64,000 nt of DNA from Cardinalis cardinalis (GCA_014549065.1 JACDOX010000024.1:1282072-1346071), one strand, 5' to 3'. Counted from the stretch's first letter, positions 1 to 13,500 are shown. Made by a program: numbers and translations. Notes: generated by a model from the sequence alone, not told the origin.

Positions 1-347
1 NNNNNNNNNNNNNNNNNNNNNNNNNNNNNNNNNNNNNNNNNNNNNNNNNNNNNNNNNNNNNNNNNNNNNNNNNNNNNNNNNNNNNNNNNNNNNNNNNNNN
101 NNNNNNNNNNNNNNNNNNNNNNNNNNNNNNNNNNNNNNNNNNNNNNNNNNNNNNNNNNNNNNNNNNNNNNNNNNNNNNNNNNNNNNNNNNNNNNNNNNNN
201 NNNNNNNNNNNNNNNNNNNNNNNNNNNNNNNNNNNNNNNNNNNNNNNNNNNNNNNNNNNNNNNNNNNNNNNNNNNNNNNNNNNNNNNNNNNNNNNNNNNN
301 NNNNNNNNNNNNNNNNNNNNNNNNNNNNNNNNNNNNNNNNNNNNNNN
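1..347. other. Assembly gap (run of N)
   Basis: All 347 bases are N, so nothing can be said about content. The first real bases after it are almost pure A/T, which suggests that sequencing or assembly failed in a low-complexity tract. The true gap length is unknown. Confidence 0.99.
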
Positions 348-530
348 TTTTTATTTTTATCTTTATTTTAAAAATTATTTATTTTTATTTATGTTTTTAT
401 TTTTATATTTTTAAAATTAAATTTATAATATTTTAAATATTTTTATTATTAGTTTATATATTTTTAAATTTTAATTTTTATTTTAATTTTTATTTTAATA
501 TTTTATTATTTTTATTTTTATTTTTTTTTT
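348..530. repeat. A/T-only low-complexity tract at gap edge
   Basis: About 183 bases contain only one or two C and G residues each. The composition is a degenerate mixture of T runs, TTTTA and TTAAA words with no fixed period. It ends abruptly at 531, where sequence of ordinary complexity begins. It is probably an expanded A/T-rich simple repeat whose remainder lies in the gap. Confidence 0.9.
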
Positions 531-1999
531 ACTTCTACAGATTTTGAAATGCAAGATCTTATCACTTTTTAAATTGCAGCTGATGAAGGGTTTAAGGTGC
601 ATACAAGTTCATCCATGTAAGAAGCTGAACAGAAAACCAAGAGACCATTCACTTAGGTAAAAATCCCACATGATTTAAGATTTCATGCTTACTACCTTTG
701 TAGTTGTACAACTTTATCAGCATGCGTGAGACCCAGCAATGTCCCTACACTGATATGTGATGTGATGGACNGAGCACTCTATGGTGAGTCAGGAGGCCTT
801 TCTCCAGGCTCTTCCCTTGACTTGCCATAAGATATTCTGCAGGACTTACTGCCTGCTATTCTTCATTTACAAAACGTTATAAAAATGTTTTCCTAGCCAC
901 ATAGAGTGCTGTGACATGTATGGGTCACTGAGTGTAGCAGAAGGAGTAAAACTGGAAAAGCTGAGTATGTTCGATGCATGCAAATACGCCNGGAGGTTAA
1001 TAATTTAATTGGCAGAGTGCCCTATTTTTCTGGCTAATGGGCCTGTTCAGTGAGCTCCTGCAGTGCCTGACATACTGGCCCGCTGCTGTTCAGACACAGC
1101 TGTACATCTGGTGAACTGTGCCGTGCTGCTTCATCTCTCCAACCCCTTTGGTGAGTGTGTCAGAGCTGAGGTGATGCCTAAATTCTCAGCCAAAGGCTGT
1201 GCTTTTGTCTGAGGCTTGAGGTCGTGCTGAAAGTGGTCCTTTTTTTGTTCAAGGTGATGGGTGGGCAGGGTGGGAAGCTGCTGTGATGTGTGGAAGAAAT
1301 GGTGCTTGCAGAGCACTGGTGCTGCTCTGTGAGGAGTACACGTGGGAATATAGGTCAGTGAAACATCCAGAGGAGCTGCACAGCTGCAAAGGGCATATTT
1401 ACACACGCAGTGTGCAGATGGCAGGCTTGAGCTAGACAAGCTGCTGCTGAGCAGCCTGGTGTGTCCCTGGGGAGGGAATGTCAACACTCCCTGTCCAAGC
1501 CTGGTCCTCACAAATAGCTACGGTGCTTTGGTCCAGAGCAGCTCTCAGGCTGGCAGGACTATTTTGTCTCTGGAGNGGGGTGTCATCTGTGACACAGGAC
1601 TGTGCGGCATTAGAATTGCCCAGGTCCCATGGCTCCCCTGCAAGTCCTGGCAGGGCTATGTGCCTGGTTCTTGGAACTTCACTGAGCTTCGCCACAGTNA
1701 ATGTGAGCAAGGGGGTCAGAGAAGGTATTGTCTGTGTTTTCCAGCTGTATCAACTGATCTGACAGACATGGGCTTGGATCCACAAGCACTTTTTCATGCC
1801 TGAAGCAGTGGCAGCCAGTTTTGCTCTTATGCAAGCCAAAACAGCTTCANTTGCATCAGCTGGTGAAGTTTGTACTATGAGGTGTCCCAAGTTTCGTGGT
1901 CCTTTCCTGCTTATTTGTGTGTGCAGCTTCTTGTAAAACTTCTTTACTCTCTGCTGCTTGTGTTTATTTGACAGCCATGATTACCCTGGTACCGATAGA
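531..1999. other. Unannotated sequence, no gene recognised
   Basis: Ordinary-complexity DNA. The longest open frames are 126 codons on the - strand (1131-1511) and 114 codons on the + strand (1459-1803). They overlap in several frames, contain N-derived unknown residues, and show no domain, signal peptide or splice arrangement. I see no promoter, RNA gene or named repeat here. Confidence 0.6.
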
Positions 2000-2550
2000 A
2001 GCTGATGGATGAAGGGATTGAGAGCAGCCCTGTGGGGAAGGGCTTGTAGGGGGCTGGTGGATGAGAGGTGGGATATGGGCCAACCACGTGCCTGAAGCCC
2101 CAAAAGCCAAATCTATCCTGGGTTGCATCCAAAGCAGCATAGCCAGCAGGGCCAGGGAGGGGATTCTGCCCCTCTGCTCTGCTCNGGTGGGACCCCCACC
2201 TGGAACACTGCATCCANCTCTGGNGTCTCCAGCACAGAAGATATGGACCTGTAAGAGGAAGTCNAGACTACAGCCACGAAAATGATCNGAGGGCTGGAGC
2301 AGCTCTGCTATGAGGAACAGCTGAGAGAGTGGAGTTCATCTGGGAAAAAAGAAGCCTCCAAAGTCCAGGGAGACCTTATTGCAGCTCTGCAATACCTATA
2401 GAGGGCTTAGAAGGAAGATGGGGACAAACTGTTTGGTAGGATCTGTAGTGATAGGACAAGGTGTAATGGTTTTAAACTAAAGAGAGGAGGAAGAGGGTCT
2501 TTATGATGAGGTGGTGAAACACTAGAACAGAGTCCTTGTTGNCCAAGTTT
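2000..2550 (+). mobile_element. CR1 non-LTR retrotransposon fragment, lacks 3' tail
   Basis: The sequence matches the late part of avian CR1 elements in sense orientation. Recognisable words include TGATGGATGAAGGGATTGAG near 2003, CTGGGTTGCATCCAAAG near 2118, TTCTGCCCCTCTGCTCTGCT near 2163, CTGGAGCAGCTCTGCTATGA near 2294 and GATAGGACAAGGTGTAATGG near 2451. Compared with the family as I remember it, a stretch after the TTTTAAACT word (near 2470) seems to be missing. The element also stops near 2550, before the usual 3' end and octamer tail. It is a dead fragment. The nearest remaining open frame is short and interrupted. Boundaries are by eye, plus or minus about 20 bases. Confidence 0.85.
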
Positions 2551-3786
2551 GGAAGGCACATGCAGCTCAATAGGGAGTCCCTCTGTCTCTTAAGACTGTA
2601 GAAAGTTTTTGGTTTGAATGTTATGTGACATTAGCCAAGCAGACAAACTTGCCTTACTCTGTTGTTCTGTCCTCTGCAAAAACATGGAAAACACAGTACC
2701 TTGCATCTTTCTGGAGGAGAAATTGAGGCTGTGGGGAAAAGAGTTTGCTGGTCGTGGAAGCCAGATGTTCTCACTTGTCATTCAATGTGTCTCCCTGTCC
2801 ACCTCAGAGTGAAGCTGCAAGGTTGTGTTCAGTGGCAGCCCTTCTGAGTTTGTTGCCTGTTCTGGTTTATGAAATAAGCTCAATAAAACCTATTCCATGT
2901 TTATTTTACCAGAAAACCTATTTGTTTGTGATACCACAACTGAACATCTTCATGGTTATTTAATCCTGTCCAGGATAAGGCAAAGATTTGCTCTACAGAG
3001 AATTTGAAGTCTGTTAGTTCTGCCTTAGCCTGGATTATGCAAGTGCTGACAAAAATTAATTTGGTGGCTTATTCCTGCTGAACAACTCAGGGTTTTCCTT
3101 TAGGGATTCTAAGATTGTTCTTACCNAGTAATTAATTAAATCTTAATCATGTTTTTGCCAAAAGCAGTATATTTGGCTTGNAAGGGGGGAGATCCCTCTG
3201 TATCTGTCTGTCTCTCATCCTCCCAGTCGTGTTTACCTTCTCAGTTTTTCAATCTCTGACTCTGCAAACTGATATCTGGATCATCTGTCCTTGAACAATC
3301 CCTGTGCCNCATCCTGCCAGGAGTCACTTTGTTTTGTTCCCCTGNCATGCAGAGGAGGTTTTCCTTCCCNGGAATGACAGCTTTCCCTGCCAGGAGCCAT
3401 GGCTGCACAGTGGGACTGGTGCAGGGCCATCGTGTGCAGNACCTGCCTGCTGCCCAGCGGGAACATGCGCCTGACATCAAAGGGCTCCAGGCAGGAGGCC
3501 CTGCAGAGACAGCTCCTGCTTTTCACCCTTCCCGAGGGATTTCCTGGCTCAGTTACCTTGGGTAAATGACTTCTGTCCTTGTAACAGCCAGCCTGGAAAA
3601 CTGTATGTGTGTAACAGAGCAGGGAAACTTGCTAGACTTAGAAAAAGACAGTATGTAATGCAGTGTGCAGATGTATTCGTGTATATTGTCCTGTTGTGTA
3701 ATTAATCCCATATGGATCCTACTCTGGATTCTGGTATCATATTTGCGTTTCCAGGACTTGAGTCCTTTCTTTATTCTTTCCAAACC
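2551..3786. other. Unannotated sequence, no gene recognised
   Basis: Non-coding in appearance. Open frames of at most about 80 codons overlap on both strands around 3240-3565 and carry several N-derived unknown residues. I see no splice-bounded frame, RNA gene or repeat between the two CR1 fragments. Confidence 0.55.
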
Positions 3787-4270
3787 CACAGAATCACAGA
3801 ATCAATGAGGTTAGAAATGACTTTTGGGGTCATCAAGTCCAACCTATGACATAACACCACCTTGTCAACCAGATCNTGGCACTGAGTGCCATATCCAGTA
3901 TTTCCTTAAACACCTCCAGGCATGATNACTCCACCACCTCCCTGGACAGCACATTCCAATGCCCAGTCACCCTTTCTGTGAAGAATTTCTTCCTGATGTC
4001 CAATCTAAACCTCCCCTGGTGCGACTTAAGACTGTGTCCTCTTGTCCTGTTGCTGGNTGCCTGGGAGAAGAGACCAACTCCCACCTAGATACAACCTCCT
4101 GTCAGGTGGTTGTAGAGAGTGGTAAGATCTCCCCTGACCNTCCTCTTCTTNAGGCTAAACAACTCCAGCTCCCTCAGAGGCTCCTCATGTGCTCCAGCCT
4201 TGGAGCCTCAAGGCTTCTTTCACCAGCCTTGTCCTTCTCTGGACANGCTCCAGCATCTCAACATGCTTTA
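3787..4270 (-). mobile_element. CR1 retrotransposon, 5'-truncated, reverse orientation
   Basis: On the + strand this begins with CACAGAATCACAGAATC (3787-3803), the reverse complement of the CR1 octamer tail. It continues with the conserved CR1 3' region in antisense, for example GGTCATCAAGTCCAACC near 3828, CCTCCAGGCATGATNACTCC near 3914 and CTTCCTGATGTCCAATCTAAA near 3990. Homology fades near 4262-4275, at the word resembling CTCCAGCATCTCAAC. The layout, with the 3' end intact and the 5' end lost, is the usual product of incomplete reverse transcription. No coding capacity remains. Confidence 0.92.
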
Positions 4271-7200
4271 AGTGTCCTTTAGTGTTATTCTGAAAGAATT
4301 CTACGTTCTTCTCAAATGCCATATTACTGTTATTATTTTGTTTCTAGACATGCTCATAAAAGCCATGTGTACTTTCCGGAAGGGGAACGGTTATCTTACT
4401 GGTTTTCAACATCACTGCCATCATCAAAACAATGCTCTGTGTTACTGGCTCTGTCANGATAATCCTCAAAAGCATGAAGTCAGTAAGTTCTACAAAACCT
4501 TTTGCACAAAGAGTTAAGTTTGTAGATGGATTAACTACCATGAAAAAAGCAACACCAGAGAAAGTAACAAAATCTGATCACCTTTCCTGTCCCTTGCTCA
4601 GACTACTACATATATATGTCCTAATGACAAATCTTTAAAATTAAATATGGATTTGCTTTCAGCTAGGAACAAACTATGACAATACAATCTATTGGAGTGC
4701 AGTTTTCTTTTAATTGCTTTCATTCTGGAACCATATTCTGGACTATGGAGCTTTCCAATTTAATGTACAAATTTTTTTTTCCAGGCAAGAGTCAAACAGA
4801 CGTGTATCATAATGCTCATTTTACTTTGGGAGTGTGCATAAATGTTGCTAGATGTGAAATATTTAAAGAACGTAGGGCTGAAAAATGGGGCTATATCACC
4901 TAGCTTTATCACAGCTTTGTCTTTTGCATGGCTCAAGGACTAACTCTGCTGTGAAAATTACATGCATATTCTTGGACAAACCTTTTCCTTTCTTTGTTTT
5001 GTTTACTTTCACAGACATAGTTTCATGATGGAGATAAAAATTAAGCCTCTGTAGAGTTTTCCCAGGAAGAATATTGGGATACTTTCCTATTCTTCTCTTG
5101 TTCGTCTTGGAGGACTCAAGGATGATTTGGTTTGGTTCTGGGTGCCAGTGACATATGCATTGCAGATGTCAGAAAGACTTTCCGGAGATGCAGACACTGT
5201 CCTGCTGGAGCTTCCAGTAGTGACAACTGCATGTGATTTAGAGAAGGTATTCAGTAATTCCTCCTGTTCTTCTCATGTGAGTTTGTCAAAATGGACCAAA
5301 ATGGTGGTTTCCACTGCTCAAACCAGTGACCAGTGTGAAGGAGTAAAGCTTTTTTTCTGTGAGTCAAATTGTCTGCAGCACATGCCAGTGTTTAGAGTCG
5401 TGGCACCACAGCCAGATCATTTCAGTATGGAGCATATTGCAAGGAGAAGTTTCTGTCACCCATTCTGAAAGATGAAAAGACTTTAAGATGTGCGTGTGTT
5501 TCACAGTCAGCAGTAATTGGTTTAATGTCAAGCCCTAGTATGAGATTGGGTTTAGATTTTGTCTCTCTGAANTAACACAGCAGTTAAGATTTACCTGGCT
5601 TATAGTGTTAAGAATTGCATTCAGAGTAATTTACTGAATGACTAGTACCAGAATTAGTTTCCTTCAGGTGCTCTTGTTGGGCAAATGCACTGAAAAAGGA
5701 GGTGCTGCCTTCACTTCATCAGTGGTAGGATCCATACCCTATTGTCTAGCTTGGATAAACTTCCTTATACTATGTAGGGCATTCAACTATCAGTGCCTTT
5801 AAAAATGGAAGTATTGTGACAACATAATGTGACACCCCTAGGTGTGTCAGAGTTTCCTCTGGATTTTCACTCTGAGTAGCCTGCTTTCCTCCTCTCCCAT
5901 CCACAGACCATCAGAGCATTCTTCAGTCCTCCTCTTCCTGCATTNCCCTGTCTTCCTCTGGCTCCCAGTGCCATCTCCAGGTGCTGCTCTCCCAGTACCT
6001 TGCCAGTAGCAGAAGCCAAGTAANCTGCAGCTGGTTTGACTCCATGGTTTTGCTCCCATTTTNTGTCCTCCAGGTTGCACTCAGGCTTGGCCCCTAATGC
6101 AGCACTGCACTGCCTTGCACTCTGTTCAGCAGGAGAAGTAGTGTCATTTAACAGAGTATGNTCCTTTTCCTGGTGATTAAAGAGACAGAAGTTGAAGGGT
6201 AGCCAGTAAGATCCCCACTGGTCAGTGCCAATACCCNAGTGAGAACCCTGNCAATGCCATTACATCCCTAAGGATTCCCTTTGAGTCAGCCATGAATGCA
6301 CAAGGATAAGGCCAGGATTTGGTTCTCCATTCAGTCGAGCTCTAGAAATCCAGCTGAAGGCTTTTTTGGTGGGAGGTGGGTGTTGGATCCAAGCACCAGC
6401 AGGTCTTGAAACCACAAAAGGCATGCAGTCTTGCAAGTGCCTTCTGTGCATTTGTGAAAGTCAGGCTCCTCTGNTGGAATGTGGAAGGCATTTTGAGGGG
6501 TAACGTAAGGACTATGTGAGCTCGTGAAGAGACAATCGCCTGCTTATGCATGTCTCCCATTTTCAGTGCCTCCAGTTTTCATCTGTGTTGTTCTTAGGTG
6601 AGGATGAGGAGAAGGCAAANTCAAGGCTCTTCATGTTGATTACANTTAGGCAGTGGATTGCTCCAGTATTACTGATGTGATGGGGCAGTGGCAGCAGGAG
6701 GGATGGGAGTTAACTGCTCCTGCCTGGTTTCCTGCCTCTTAGGATAAATCTAAAGCTTAGTTTTTTTTCTGCAGCCTGCATCATGCTGACATTGATGTCA
6801 GTCTGTGCTGACTTGTTTTTNCCCTGTGAACACAAACAGCACTTGATGTGCATATTGTCATTTTCACAGCCCGTAAGATCTTCTCAGGTTCCTCAGGTGC
6901 TTGGGAGAAAGGGGCTATTCAGCAGCAGCTTTAATTCATGGCACCTTGGGGACTCAGGGATGGTCCTCAACAAGGGCAAGCAGCTAATCCCAAGCTTAGG
7001 ACTAACCTCTGTCTAGGATGGTCTGGTTATTTGCAATGTGGAGCATGGGAATAATTTAAGAAAAAAATGAACGTCCCTGAGAAAGGACCAGTTCCTGAAG
7101 TTACTGTCAAACTGCATGTCTACAAGGGAGCCCAGCTTGGATCTTTGAGGCTGTAGACTTTTGCCCCCACATGAAGGTGGAGCTGGTTGTCCAGAGGAAA

Positions 7201-9479
7201 AGGCAATGAAGTGCAAAAGTTTCAAAGGTTTCAGCTATTGGTTTTCTTTTCTACCTAGGGTCAACTCCCTTAGAAGTGAGACTTTCTGGATAAATGAGCC
7301 TAGGAGACACGGGAATTTCTGCCAGCACAGAGAGGCTGGGTAATCAGTCACATTAATTTGGGCTAAGCGAAGCATGAATGAGGCCTTTACTATTCATTCA
7401 ATGTTAATCATNTTGTTAGCTAGAATAACAAAACTGACTCTGTAGAAATCCAGTCTAATTTCCTTTTGTTGTAAAGTTAATCCAACCATGTTGTTATTGC
7501 ATAGAAGTTCCGTCTCCCTGAAAGATCTTTGACATTGCCTTAACATCTCTTTCATGAGCTTAATTCTCACAATTGAATATTGTTTTGGTATTTAGCAGAG
7601 AATACCACTCCACATACTTCGTGAAAATAAACTTTTAATCATCTGTATACCCTTNAAATGGGAGACTACCAAACATGCATCCAGGCAGAGTATGATAACT
7701 CTGAAATAATAAGGAATANTCAGGTGAGAAATCATAATATAAATAGGGACATAGACATTTTCCAGAAAGTAAAATCACATGAGAAATATTAAGTTAATCT
7801 CCCTCCAGAGACAAGACAGACATCTATGTGTTTACACTCATTTCAGGGGTGAGAGAAAACAAGGCTTGAAAAAGATGTCTTAATCAATGTTATTTAANCT
7901 GTATTTTGACTCAATTAATAATTAGATCATATGTGTTGCCCAAACTTTGGCTAATGATTGTTGTTCCTTAATATGCCCTTAAAATACACACAGAAGAAAA
8001 GGTTTAGGTCAGTTAATCAAAACAATCCCAACCTTGATTTTTGATGATGACATAATCAAATAAGTTAAAAAATACAATTTAATCCTATTTTCAANTCTGA
8101 GTTTTGAACGTGCCTTGTGCCCTCTACTTAAAATATTGCCTCCAGATATCCTTGCATACTTTATAAACAAAAGCACAATAAGTATGCATACACAGACACA
8201 AACTAAAATTCACTGGCAGCCAATGCNTCTAACTTTCAGCCAACTGCACTTGTGTGGTGCTTGTTCTTAGTGATTTAGTGCTATTTCTTTTGTTTCAAAT
8301 TCCTAAAATGCTGAGTTTTCATCACAGAAGCAATGAGGTCATATTCAACTGGTTGCTCAGATCAGTGTAGGGAATGCTACTGAGACATGCCAAGTGGCAG
8401 TATAACCATCTTTTCCAAAAANCATCTTCACAAATCTACCTTGATGTGCTTAAGCTGAGTTTAGAGTGCAGGGGATGGCTGGGTCTGCCCTTTCCACCTG
8501 GTACTCCCTCTGTGGGTGTCAGTAGCTGCACTAGGGTGCCACTAAAGGGTACATTGGTGCAGGCTGAGAACACACTGAGACCTGATACATCAAATGAGTG
8601 GGCTNAGGTTAATGCCTGGTCAGACCCATGAGCTGATCTGACACCCTGTGTGGCAGCAGCACCCCCAGCCCTGCCTGAGTGACTATGGGAACATGACATG
8701 GGCATGACTGAGGTGCCAAGCCCACACTGAAAGGAGGTGGTGTTTTCCTCTTAGGCAGAAAGGAGCACCAAGAAAGGACACCCCAAATTNCACCACCTTT
8801 GGAAACTGGGGAGGATGTACTACATTTTAGCTCATGGCAGTCCTGAAGNTTCATTACCTGGAGGTTCTGGTTGTCATCAGTGCAATGTGGTTGTCTCTGC
8901 CTGCAGGTACCGAGGTGGGCCCGTAAACTGCCACTGGGGAAGCACTTTCCCTGGTATTTGTTCTCTCTTGGCTTCGTGTGTCATAAAATAATTAACAGAT
9001 GTCTATGAGAGATTCTCAGTAGTGGGTGGTTGTCACTGTTTTGTGGATGTAGGAGCTGCCTCCCAGGATAATCCCAGGCCCACACCTAGGTCAGCATCCC
9101 ATGTTCTGTACTAGTCAATGNTGCTGGGAAAAATGCCCATAAACGCTGTAATAACATGTTACCCATATGTTCCCCTTGGCCTATGTGTGATGCCCNAGTA
9201 TCAATAGAGCTTTTATCTTTTTCTCCAGCGTGTTGAGGAAAATGAGAACATTTTTGTATGTTGCATTTTAGGGAAAGTGTCCTGAGGACTGTCTAATGCT
9301 CCCGAGGTTTCTGAGTGCTACAAAAAATGACATATTTATAAGCACATTTCAGTCGTGATGCTAATCAACTGAGGCTGATATCCTGCATTTTGTTAGGGAA
9401 GACTTTCAATCCTACAGTGCTTTTTAAAGTTGTTTTCCTGCATNCATCTATTCCTAGGCTTATTGCCTGCTACATGGTC
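4271..9479. other. Unannotated sequence, no gene recognised
   Basis: Mostly moderate to high A/T DNA without a recognisable repeat. The longest frame is 113 codons (5127-5468, +), free of N but without any domain I recognise or flanking splice signals that fit. The block 7340-8110 is A/T-rich, with several homeodomain-type words such as GTTAATCAT near 7401 and AATTAATAATTAGATC near 7912. It could be regulatory or simply A/T-rich. Confidence 0.5.
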
Positions 9480-9500
9480 CCCAGTACTCCCAGTACTGGG
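9480..9500. repeat. Perfect 9-bp inverted repeat
   Basis: The arms CCCAGTACT and AGTACTGGG are perfectly complementary across a 3-base loop (CCC). There is no downstream T run or precursor-length stem to suggest an RNA gene. It is probably coincidental. Confidence 0.6.
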
Positions 9501-10320
9501 ATTTTCATGTGTGGGTGAGGGGCAATTTCTGACTGGGTGGGCAGGAGGTCTCTGCATCCTCATCTTCAGGTGCTCCTCGTGAGACTGCAGCTCCAGCCCT
9601 GTGAATGGGAAGGGTGTGAGGTGACCATGGAGTTCTCCAGCCCAGCAGCTCAGCCATGAGCCCCCCCAGCCACCTCTAATTGTCCATGAGGTGCTTTAGC
9701 AGGCAAGGGTAAGTACAAGGTCAGATGGTTTCCAGATTTTGTCTGTTGGAATTATTGCTCAGGTGTTGCAATTTTTATTGTTAGNTGGTATTATATTTGC
9801 CTGCTTGTGTTCCAGAAGTATTTTAATTTGCTATTTCAAAGTCCCCTAAGTGACAGTTTTAGTTGCCATATCCTTTTCCTGGCCATGACATCTTATTTCT
9901 CCTCTTCTCTTTTACTTCAGATTTTTTTTTTTTTTAATGGAGCTTTTTGGCTTTGCACCTCAGTGCACAGAGTATAATGGCCCACTGAGAATTATTTTTC
10001 TGCAGCAGAGGCTGGGAGACCATTGTTCATCTCTGGAGAGGTCATGGTTGGGTGAAGGCCAGTAGACATGACCAGCATCTTTTCACACTATCCTAGAGCA
10101 GTCTCATGTGACAGAGGTGACCTCCTTTGTCCCTCAGGATAAATCTNNCTTCTTCTAACTCATTCTCATTTTGCAAGAAGCTGGGGACAGAAACTGTCCT
10201 CAAGAAATTTTGTTATGGAAATATAGTTGGGGCTTTGGCTATTTTGTTTAATAGAGTTGTTAACAGAAAGAATCAAATGTCCACAGTTCTTTTAGTTTTG
10301 ACTGAATGGTATAAGGTGAC
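9501..10320. other. Unannotated sequence with a T14 run
   Basis: No gene recognised. A homopolymer of 14 T lies at 9922-9935. The sequence around 9540-9680 is relatively G/C-rich but has no coding or repeat signature. Confidence 0.5.
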
Positions 10321-10520
10321 TTAATTGCCATTGACTTTTGCAACAATACTGGGGAATAGGAATTATAAAACATAAAATTAGTTGCAAAGTTATCAGTCTT
10401 CAAAATGATTAATCATGTGCCTTTNAATTAATCTACAATTGTTGCTTTTATTTAAACTTGTATTGTGATTGCTAATTTCTTGTTAAATAACAATATATTA
10501 TTTAAAATAGAAGAAGGGAA
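10321..10520. other. A/T-rich block with homeodomain/SOX-type words
   Basis: This repeat-free block holds many short words typical of developmental transcription-factor sites. Examples are TTAATTG near 10321, AAATTAG near 10375, ATGATTAATCATG (near 10405, close to palindromic), AATTAATC near 10425 and ACAATTGTT near 10435. Such words are frequent by chance in A/T-rich DNA. The call is only that this is a candidate conserved non-coding element. Confidence 0.2.
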
Positions 10521-13500
10521 GACTTCTTATGCTTGTCTTACTTCAAGCGTAGATTTCTGCACCCCTGCCAGTGCTAGCCCCATCTGACATCAGTAATATT
10601 TTCTGTTGGGAGAAAGATGCTTCTCCCTGAGATGTAATTAAGCAGTAAATTAATGTTGGTCACACGAATGATGAAAACTCACGAGCTCTTGGCTGGTGTG
10701 AGCAGTGACACCGCCCCAGGCTGAGGGNAGAGGATGCGCAGGGCTCCACCAGCCCTGCCCAGTGTGAGTGTGAGATGGGGAACCCTCCTGTGCCCACCCT
10801 GCTCTCCTTCCAGGGCTGGAAAAGGGTGTGCTCCAGCACTGAGGAGCATGGCAAACCCATGGCTGATCTGATGTGGATGCAAAGGCAATGGAATTAGATG
10901 CTGTAGCTCACTGGTTCTTGGTACGTGTCCTTTGACAAGTCTTCTTAGGCAAGTTAACTTTTATGTTTTCATTGGTCAAGAAGAATATGAAAGGGATATA
11001 GTGGCTGATACATTACAAACAGGAACAGAGAAATTAGTTCTATCATTAAGGAAGGTTTCAGGTGATACAGGGATGCCCAGCAAGCAGGATTTTGGAGACG
11101 CAGAGCATGAAAGAGCGGTGAATGAACCATCCTCTGCATAGGTTAGGAGCAAAGGTTGCTGCCTCTTAGTTTTCACCCACAGCTGTCACAGAGGGACATG
11201 GTATCATGGATGTTATTCTGTGTGTTATTCAACCACACTCAAGGAAGCCTCTTGCAAAAGCTGATATTGTAGAAGCACTCTTTGCTCATCCCTGATCACT
11301 CTACCAAAAATGGGGAGCAGCAGAGATTTTTTCATGCTCTGAAAGCCACAGCCTTTCCCATAAGGCATGGAAACATGAAGGTGAGTCGGTTTGCAGGAAC
11401 TGATGCTGCACTTGTGTCTCTGTAAGGCGTCTCTGAATAAAGGAGCACAGCTTCCAGCACTGTCGTTTCAGCACTTTGCCTGCTTCAAACACAATGACAG
11501 GTGTTGTTTCGAATTAATGGCAAAGTTGTCATCATCAAAATTACACTCACAGTATGATGGGCTTTAGCATTTACCAAGAGCTATGTATCTTTGGTATGTT
11601 TATCAGTATTTAATCTGCAAGATTGGATTGCCTCAGCAGAAAAGTTGACATTGAACTGCTTTCTGGATTCTCTCAAGCACCGTAAAACACAATTATCTCT
11701 ACTCAAGCGTTCTGTGGATAAACTAGAAAATTAATTACTCTCAAATACTATCCTTACAATCTTGTAAAAGCACTGAAATAATTTCTGNAACCTAAAAATC
11801 CCAGTGAGAACAATTTTTCTTATCTTACATAGTTATTTGAGACCAACCCTATATGTTGTTTAGTTGAGCTTCATCTCAGTGNTATTCAGATTAAAACCAA
11901 AACATTGCTCAGAGTATTTTTTCTGCCAGTTTTGCACTCAACCAGCCAGGCAGGATTACTTTTCCCATGAGGCTGCTGAGGGTCTGTCACACAGAGCCAA
12001 TGCTTTGAGGCTTGAAGTGAGTCCAATCTCTCAGTGGTCACCATGTCTCCACACTTCCAAAGAGTGGAAGAGCTCCTCAGGAGCTGAGGCTGTGTCCTTT
12101 CTGNGAGCTCAGAGGGAAGGGTTTCCATTAAACTGACTAGCTCTGATGCCTTGAATGGATCGTGGAAATAACTTGGCTCAAAGAAAGGAGGTAGGCAATA
12201 GGCAAAGCAAACAGATTTTGCCACCTTTTTCTTCTAATCAAAAGAAAAAGGAAATAATTGGTTTTGAAATTGGCGCTGTTCAGCAGGCCAGCACTTCCAC
12301 NTTCTGTACATGAGCCATGGAGTTCTTTGCTCAGAGTATAAATCATCTCAGAAAGGGCTGATAAGACAATAGATCTATAGTTGGTGAATGACACCAAATA
12401 TTTAACTTAGAAAAGAAAAAAAAAGAAAATATGCAAATACTCAATTTATTATTCACTGGAACCAGCTACTTCCCCTTAGAGCAGGCAGATTGGGAAGAGC
12501 AATTAACTACGGTCTTTTTTTTTGGAGTGTGTTAGGGGGAGCACAACCCTTTCAGGTTATAGCACGCAGTGGAGTAAAAAAGTGTTTCTGTCCCTCTTGG
12601 ATGATGAATGAAAGCAAGCCCTAACCCTACCTCTTGCTGAGAGACAAAATTTGCTGTCAGTTTGTGCCATGGGGTGGCCTGGCCGTGGGACAGGACTCAG
12701 CCTGGCATGGCACTGAGCAGCTGTGTCCCAGCCGAGGTGACAAAGTCTGGGATCAGTGTTTGCACTGGTGAGCCAGCCAAGACCTTCACAAGCTGCTGAC
12801 AGGAATGATTTGAACAATGACTTTACCCCAGGGGATGCTGGATTAATTTGCAGATGGGATGGAGGGAAAAAGCTAGATGTGACTGATGACAGAACACAGA
12901 AAACCCCCAGCTGATGTAGTTAGTGATTTAAAAAAAACAACTCAAGTGCCAGACTGTGTAAAGGACAGAGTGGAAAAAAATTACATGGGGTTATTATTTT
13001 TCCTTTCAAGGAATTTGCTGTCCACTTTACTAGGAACATGATTTCTGTTCTGTTTGCCTGTTGTTTAGCAGAGCAGAGAGTGGTCTGGACCAGGCAATAA
13101 AAATTAATGAAAGCAGGAAAAGATCTCCGGGAAATACAACAGAAAAAATAGATTTTTTCAGCTAGAGTGGAGATGAATGCAGGGACATGTGGAGGGATGT
13201 GCATTAACAAACAGTACACAGAGAGCAAATTGGCCCAACTGACTTTCCTTCTAGTACTAGTATAAGAGGGGATTTTGTAAAATTAATTCATTATTGTAAA
13301 ATGAAAGACTTAAAAGAAATTCTTAGCAATCTTAGTGAAAGGAACAAGCCCAATGTATTTCAGAAGCCCTGCATATCCTAAATCATCCAATTATATAGCC
13401 AATTATATAGTATCACTATCACAGTATTGCTGTTTTACAAAATATCCAAAATATCACATTTGAAATACGGCTTTTTTAGTTTTGCCTTTTTTTTTTTTCT

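Noticed and set aside
5127..5468. 113-codon N-free + strand frame
   Set aside because: No homology I recognise, no flanking acceptor/donor pair, and no promoter. Its length is compatible with chance.
9480..9500. Hairpin as a microRNA or terminator
   Set aside because: The stem is only 9 bp with a 3-base loop and does not extend. Intrinsic terminators do not apply to a vertebrate genome.
12137..13228. Stacked - strand frames (86, 86 and 102 codons) as exons of one gene
   Set aside because: No acceptor/donor pairs join them in phase, and none has a recognisable domain.
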